From DAOTUL01 sp034437435 (lineage in GTDB: Bacteria; Chloroflexota; Anaerolineae; Aggregatilineales; Phototrophicaceae), in the NCBI GenBank assembly GCA_964417785.1, contig CAYQJO010000169.1, forward strand, positions 1-9,506: 9,506 bases of DNA. Reading direction: 5' to 3'. A model generated the notes under the pieces. It searched no databases and had not been told where the DNA came from. It worked only from the letters and a program-made list of their open reading frames with translations. The first letter of the stretch is position 1. Each line of letters opens with the position of its first letter. The translations under genes were made by a program, and so were the position numbers. Below, piece by piece: positions 5,556 through 9,506 of this stretch.

Positions 5556-8500
5556 ATGTTGAAAGCCGGAAAAAATATAAACCACTTTACCCGGCAGGGC
5601 GCGGCCATCGCGAAGCGATGGTTATTGCGTTCCTATGCCAGGTATCCATTGTTGGCGATGGTCATCACTGTATTCCTGTTGACCACCGTCTCCGCCGCCA
5701 CCGTCCAGCTTTGTTTCGACTCGCTGGGCCAGGGGCAAAGTATCCAGGGCATCCTGCCACCCAACACCAGCGCCAGTGGGGTGTGGGCAGGTGTCTTCAA
5801 TGTACGGGTTGATGGCGATCCGCAGCAGGCATTCTGCACGGATATCAACAACCCCATTACACGTGGGACCTGTTACGATAACAGTCTCGTCGGTGTCACC
5901 AACGATAAGGTGGCCTGTACACTCCAGTACTTCCCACCCACCAATTCGGTAAGCGATGCCGAAGCCGCAGCCCGTCAGGCAGCGGTCTGGCATTTTTCCG
6001 ATGGGTTCACACCTACCAGCCCCAGCGGTGTTGTGAGCCGTGCCAACACCATCATTGATACCGTGAACGCCAATTACGACAACGGCCTGTGCGACTCGGT
6101 GATTAACCCATCGATCAGCATCAGTCCAGCGTCAGCAGTCAATTTCTTGATGGATGATGGCAACGGCGGCTACCAGCCCAACGATCATACCGTCACCATC
6201 AAGGTGATGCGCGGCACCGAGCCTGCCGTCAGCCAGATCGTGAACGTTTCGACTGACCTGGGCAGCCTGGATAACAACAGCGTGACTACAGACGCCAACG
6301 GTGAGGCTACCGTGACCGTGACCCACAACAATCCGGGAACGGCGACCATCACAGCGTCAACAACGGTTGAACTCCAGGCCGGAACCCGCATTGATCCCGG
6401 CGACACGACTCAAAAAATTGTCCTGAGCGGCAACCAGAACTTCCAGATTGACGCGACCGCCACAAAGACGTGGGAAGCGGGTGCCAGTCTGGTGGTGCAA
6501 AAATTTGAGGACAAGAACCGCGACGGCATTTTCAACGGTACTGACCAGTTCATTAACTGGAAAGTAGATATTACAAATGAAAACACCGGCAATACCTGGA
6601 ACAACATGGAACTGGGAGCCGATGGCACCCGGACATTCGCGGTAGACCCGAACGAGACCTACACCGTTTGCGAGCAGACGAATCCAAACTGGGTGCGTAC
6701 CTTGCCAGCGGACAGCGACTGCTACACTGGCGTTCAGGCTCCTGCCACGCTTCAGTTCGGCAACGTTAAAAAACCGGCACTTCTGGTTTCCAAGTATCAT
6801 GACCTGAACGGTAATGGTATCCGCGATGCCGGTGAACCCGGTCTGGACGGGTGGGGCTTCCAGATCGACCGCTTTGAAGGCGGCGTATGGCAGCCGAGCT
6901 ACAGTGGTAACACCGCCAACGGCGGCTTGTTGGGGTTCTCCAATCTGCCGTTCTTTGACTACCGCATCACTGAAGTGGTTGAAGCCGGTTGGTTTGTCTC
7001 TACCGACAATCCGCAGGTGCTGGAAATCGATGAAAGCCGTCTCTACATGGCTTACTTCGGCAACCTGCAACCGGCGTCGATCAGCATGGACAAGACCTGG
7101 ACCGTGAATGGCGACCCCATTGCGGCTGGTGATCTGACCACCGAAGTCTGTATTCGTTACACGGGCAGCAACCCCAATGCCAGCGGTCTGATTCCGCAGG
7201 ACGGCGGCGGCAACGATCTCAGCCTGAATGGCGACGGATACTACTGCCAGACCGTCAGCGACTCGGCGACCTGGAACAACCTGTGGCCCGGCGACTACGC
7301 TGTCGTTGAAAACGGCCCGGCTGGTTGGGAAGTGGTCAGCGTGCCTTCGAGCGTCTCAGTCGAAAGTGCCGGCAGCGGCAGTTTCAGTCTGGTCAACGAG
7401 CAACTCCTGGGCGAACTCACGATCACAAAAGTGGCTGAGTGGGGCGATGTCACACCGGACCCCGACCAGGACTTTGAAATCTGCATCCAGGGACCGAGCT
7501 ATCCCGACACACCGGATTGCAAGACTATCGGTGAAGACGGCGGCGATCTCACCTGGACGGGCCTGATCCCCGGCGACTACACCGTCACCGAGACCGATCC
7601 CGGCACCGGCTGGCAGATAACCGGCATCGGCGTTGACGTGACCGTCGAAACGGGCGAAAACACCCACACCGTCACCAACACCCTGCAAACAACGCCCAAC
7701 CCCGTCTGCCCGGCAGGCACGGAATTGATGGCGAAGTACGAGTGGCAGGGCAGCAGCTATCAGTTAGATGGTAGCAACATCGGTGGTGTGAATATCAACG
7801 GTGATGAGACCGGCGGCACCTGGACCTCCACACGGCCCGTCAGCCATGTTCTTATCAAGGGCGCGGTCGATTTCGACATTGATGAATACGATCCGGCTCA
7901 AACCAGCGGCGGATTCGACAACAGCGAAATCTTCACACCCAACGGCAATAACAACGCCGACATCTCCAACATTCAGTTCTGCGGCCCGCCGACCTTCGAA
8001 CTGCGCATGATCAAGTACAACGATATTGATCAGGACGGCAACAACAACGAAATCGAGACCGGCGTAGGCCAAAGCCCCAGCGGCAACGCACTGCTCGGTT
8101 GGGAATTCGTGGTCTACGACAGCAACGGCAACGAAGTCGGGCGCAACACGACCAGCGTCGAAAACGCTAATGCCAATGGCGACCTCGGTATCCATGCCAG
8201 CTTCCCCGGTCTGATCTCCGGTGAAACCTACACCATCTGCGAAACACAGCAGACGGGCTGGGTCAACACCGAACCGGGTACGATCAATGCAACCTATGGT
8301 GAACCGTGCGAGACAGTCCCGCTGACCGCCAACTCCGCCATCACACGTTACTTCGGCAACTACCAGCAAACCGGCAGCATCACGATCCGCAAGAACGTCG
8401 ATGACGACACCTATGCGGATATGATGTTCGACTTCACCGGCGATCTGGGCGACTTCTCAATCAGCGAGAACAGCGCACCATTCGTAGCGACCGACCTACC

Positions 8501-9506
8501 CGCCGGAACCTACACCGTCATCGAGACCGTGCCAGAGGGTTGGGACCTGGTACAGATTGACTGCGGACCCAACGACAACACAGCCGCTGTTAATGGCCTG
8601 AACATCGTTCTGGAAGCAGGCGAAGAAGAAGAGTGTACCTTCCGCAACGTCTATATCCCACCCACCGGCTCACTCGAAGTCACCAAAGTCGTGGACTGGA
8701 ACGGTGTCACACCGGATACAAACCAGACCTTCGAAATCTGCATCCAGGGTCCATCATATCCCAACGGTGACGAAGCAGATGCCTGCCAGGAAGCCGACTA
8801 TGATGGCACAAGCCTGACATGGAGCGATTTGTTGGTAGGGGACTACACCGTCACCGAGACCAATCCTGGTTCCGAATGGTCAGTGGACATCTCTGGCTCC
8901 CCGGCAACCGTTGAGGCAAACCAGACCGCACAGGTTACGGTCACCAATACTCGCGATGCACCAACCGGCAGCATCACGATCCGCAAGAACGTCGATGACG
9001 ACACCTATGCGGATATGATGTTCGACTTCACCGGCGATCTGGGCGACTTCTCAATCAGCGAGAACAGCGCACCATTCGTAGCGACCGACCTACCCGCCGG
9101 AACCTACACCGTCATCGAGACCGTGCCAGAGGGTTGGGACCTGGTACAGATTGACTGCGGACCCAACGACAACACAGCCGCTGTTAATGGCCTGAACATC
9201 GTTCTGGAAGCAGGCGAAGAAGAAGTCTGTACCTTCCGCAACGTCAATCTGGAGTCGTCTATCGAAGTCACCAAGACGGCTGATCCGACCGAAGTAGAAG
9301 AACCGGGCGATACCGTCACCTTCTCTGTGACAGTCGCCAACACCGGCGATGATATTGTCACCATCGACACCCTCACAGACGACATCTATGGCGACCTGGA
9401 TGGTCAGGGAGACTGCACTGTCCCGCAGGTTATCGCCGTTGGTGAAAGCTACGAATGTACATTCGTAGCTTTCACCAACGGCGATAACCTGCGGGACAGT
9501 GCAGTC
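5556..9506 (+). CDS. Giant thioester/isopeptide-type surface adhesin, 3' end missing
   Basis: Open for 1317 codons to the window edge, so partial. A basic start and hydrophobic segment (about 31-48) ending VSAAT act as signal peptide. Domains then follow: Cys-Gln thioester-like domain (about 50-181; C94 in AFCTDI, Q141 in RQAAVWHFSDG); Ig/Big_1-like domain (about 182-305); SdrD-B-like domains (308-405, 406-505) with Ca-loop-like DKNRDGIFNGTD and DLNGNGIRDAGE; CnaB/SpaA-like domains (506-617, 618-711); a Cys-bounded module (712-815); a third SdrD-B-like domain (816-938); repeats A1, B2, A2 (939-1230); and a DUF11 start (1231 on). Each of the eight beta domains has Lys, Glu and Asn placed as for an isopeptide bond. 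Likely role: covalent, protease- and force-resistant adhesion at the cell surface. The anchor (sortase signal, membrane helix or other) lies beyond the window. Residues 1302-1317 come from an inverted copy and may be false. Confidence 0.85.
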   Translation, partial: MLKAGKNINHFTRQGAAIAKRWLLRSYARYPLLAMVITVFLLTTVSAATVQLCFDSLGQGQSIQGILPPNTSASGVWAGVFNVRVDGDPQQAFCTDINNPITRGTCYDNSLVGVTNDKVACTLQYFPPTNSVSDAEAAARQAAVWHFSDGFTPTSPSGVVSRANTIIDTVNANYDNGLCDSVINPSISISPASAVNFLMDDGNGGYQPNDHTVTIKVMRGTEPAVSQIVNVSTDLGSLDNNSVTTDANGEATVTVTHNNPGTATITASTTVELQAGTRIDPGDTTQKIVLSGNQNFQIDATATKTWEAGASLVVQKFEDKNRDGIFNGTDQFINWKVDITNENTGNTWNNMELGADGTRTFAVDPNETYTVCEQTNPNWVRTLPADSDCYTGVQAPATLQFGNVKKPALLVSKYHDLNGNGIRDAGEPGLDGWGFQIDRFEGGVWQPSYSGNTANGGLLGFSNLPFFDYRITEVVEAGWFVSTDNPQVLEIDESRLYMAYFGNLQPASISMDKTWTVNGDPIAAGDLTTEVCIRYTGSNPNASGLIPQDGGGNDLSLNGDGYYCQTVSDSATWNNLWPGDYAVVENGPAGWEVVSVPSSVSVESAGSGSFSLVNEQLLGELTITKVAEWGDVTPDPDQDFEICIQGPSYPDTPDCKTIGEDGGDLTWTGLIPGDYTVTETDPGTGWQITGIGVDVTVETGENTHTVTNTLQTTPNPVCPAGTELMAKYEWQGSSYQLDGSNIGGVNINGDETGGTWTSTRPVSHVLIKGAVDFDIDEYDPAQTSGGFDNSEIFTPNGNNNADISNIQFCGPPTFELRMIKYNDIDQDGNNNEIETGVGQSPSGNALLGWEFVVYDSNGNEVGRNTTSVENANANGDLGIHASFPGLISGETYTICETQQTGWVNTEPGTINATYGEPCETVPLTANSAITRYFGNYQQTGSITIRKNVDDDTYADMMFDFTGDLGDFSISENSAPFVATDLPAGTYTVIETVPEGWDLVQIDCGPNDNTAAVNGLNIVLEAGEEEECTFRNVYIPPTGSLEVTKVVDWNGVTPDTNQTFEICIQGPSYPNGDEADACQEADYDGTSLTWSDLLVGDYTVTETNPGSEWSVDISGSPATVEANQTAQVTVTNTRDAPTGSITIRKNVDDDTYADMMFDFTGDLGDFSISENSAPFVATDLPAGTYTVIETVPEGWDLVQIDCGPNDNTAAVNGLNIVLEAGEEEVCTFRNVNLESSIEVTKTADPTEVEEPGDTVTFSVTVANTGDDIVTIDTLTDDIYGDLDGQGDCTVPQVIAVGESYECTFVAFTNGDNLRDSAV
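5700..6098 (+). other. Thioester-type (TED/TQXA-like) domain in the surface protein
   Basis: Residues about 49-181. Gram-positive thioester domains join a Cys side chain to a Gln in a (T)QxA.W context. Here C94 (AFCTDI) and Q141 (RQAAVWHFSDG, preceded by an Ala-rich helix AEAAA) fit that pattern, and YFPPTNSVSD before it is also typical. The T of TQXA is replaced by R. Other cysteines (53, 106, 121, 179) leave room for disulfides as an alternative role for C94. Confidence 0.65.
7407..7688 (+). repeat. Diverged protein repeat B1 (CnaB/SpaA-like)
   Basis: Residues 618-711 match B2 at 8652-8960 in protein: both have TKV..W, VTP, EICIQGPSYP, SLTW or DLTW, GDYTVTET and VTNT. The DNA has diverged, with short exact blocks such as GAAATCTGCATCCAGGG. 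Isopeptide candidates are K625, E679 and N708. Confidence 0.85.
7689..8000 (+). other. Cys-bounded module between beta domains
   Basis: Residues about 712-815, bounded by C718 (NPVCPAGTE) and C809 (ISNIQFCGPP), with WTSTRPVSHVLIKG in the middle. It resembles a module I recall from bacterial surface proteins, with a central WTS...V.IKGG block and a closing SHI.FC motif. A C718-C809 disulfide is likely outside the cell. It lacks the Lys/Glu/Asn pattern of its neighbours and its function is unknown. Confidence 0.55.
8369..8651 (+). repeat. Direct repeat A1, 283 bp, nearly identical to A2
   Basis: 8369-8651 matches 8963-9245 base for base at an offset of 594 bp (198 codons), except two adjacent differences where GAG (8631-8633) becomes GTC (9225-9227), a Glu to Val change. 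It encodes a CnaB-like domain from TGSITIRKN to ECTFRNV, with isopeptide candidates K946, E990 and N1031. Confidence 0.97.
8652..8960 (+). repeat. Diverged protein repeat B2 (CnaB/SpaA-like)
   Basis: Residues 1033-1135, lying between A1 and A2 and paralogous to B1 at 7407-7688 (EICIQGPSYP, GDYTVTET, VTNT). It is slightly longer, with a GDEADAC insertion. Isopeptide candidates are K1044, E1101 and N1131. A1 plus B2 makes the 594-bp unit. Confidence 0.85.
8963..9245 (+). repeat. Direct repeat A2, 283 bp, nearly identical to A1
   Basis: Second copy of the A domain, with candidates K1144, E1188 and N1229. It carries V instead of E before the final CTFRNV. What follows is not another B unit but the start of a DUF11-like domain (SSIEVTKTADPTEVEEPGD, TVANTGDD). 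Confidence 0.97.
9411..9506. repeat. Perfect 96-bp zero-loop palindrome at the window end
   Basis: Bases 9459-9506 are the exact reverse complement of 9411-9458, with the axis between 9458 and 9459 and no unpaired loop. The centre GAATGTACATTC is what a natural ECTF-type codon run would give (compare ECTFRNV upstream), so a short genuine palindrome could have primed a fold-back. The axis falls between codons, which keeps the frame open through the inverted half. It may continue past the window. Most likely it is an amplification, library or assembly artefact. Confidence 0.97.

Noticed and set aside
6357..8369. Long minus-strand open frames opposite the surface-protein gene (for example 6357-7070 and 7764-8369)
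   Set aside because: They are antisense to a 1317-codon frame with clear domains, and their proteins show no recognisable motif. Codon bias in GNC/ACC-rich DNA keeps the opposite codon-aligned frame open.
8369..9245. A1/A2 copies as a CRISPR array or a transposon-related repeat
   Set aside because: Only two 283-bp in-frame copies exist, they encode a complete protein domain, and there are no spacers, short terminal repeats or transposase.
9411..9506. Terminal palindrome as a transcription terminator or natural telomere-like hairpin
   Set aside because: It lies in an open coding frame, has no T-run, has zero loop and is perfect over 48 bp per arm. A fold-back or assembly artefact is simpler.

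Overview
The window looks like part of a Chloroflexota (Anaerolineae-like) genome or metagenome contig. This rests on family resemblance, not a marker gene: a Wzz-type chain-length protein fused to a tyrosine-kinase-like domain, an Hsp20 of the MTTVVRWNP type, and a very large Gram-positive-style surface protein with moderate GC and many ACC/GGC codons. No rRNA, tRNA, CRISPR array, transposase or phage gene is visible.

Left part (1-4740), surface polysaccharide genes. A plus-strand Wzz/BY-kinase fusion (134-1690) meets, tail to tail with a 13-bp overlap, a minus-strand pair. That pair is wecE (3574-4710), a dTDP-4-amino-4,6-dideoxygalactose transaminase, followed 9 bp later by a polytopic membrane protein of unknown function (1678-3564). 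Together they suggest synthesis of an amino-sugar-containing envelope glycan: WecE makes the nucleotide amino sugar, the fusion sets chain length, and the membrane protein may transfer, polymerise or modify. The kinase domain has lost key Walker A and Walker B residues and lacks a tyrosine tail, so it is probably a pseudokinase.

Middle (4711-5555). A 134-bp divergent intergenic region separates wecE from an Hsp20 small heat-shock protein gene (4845-5276), which ends at a strong intrinsic terminator. An AT-rich leader of about 220 bp with several possible hairpins precedes the last gene.

Right part (5556 to the window end). This is one open reading frame of at least 1317 codons with no stop in the window. 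It encodes a secreted, multidomain adhesin-like protein: signal/membrane segment, a Cys-Gln thioester-type domain, an Ig-like domain, then eight CnaB/SpaA/SdrD-B-like beta domains that each carry a Lys/Glu/Asn set placed as in intramolecular isopeptide domains, interrupted by one Cys-bounded module, and finally the start of a DUF11-like domain. Two of the beta domains are 283-bp DNA repeats differing in one codon.

The last 96 bases (9411-9506) are a perfect zero-loop palindrome. They are most likely a fold-back or assembly artefact at a contig end, so the last 16 codons should not be trusted. The combination of thioester and isopeptide domains outside the classic Gram-positive pathogens is the most notable biology here.
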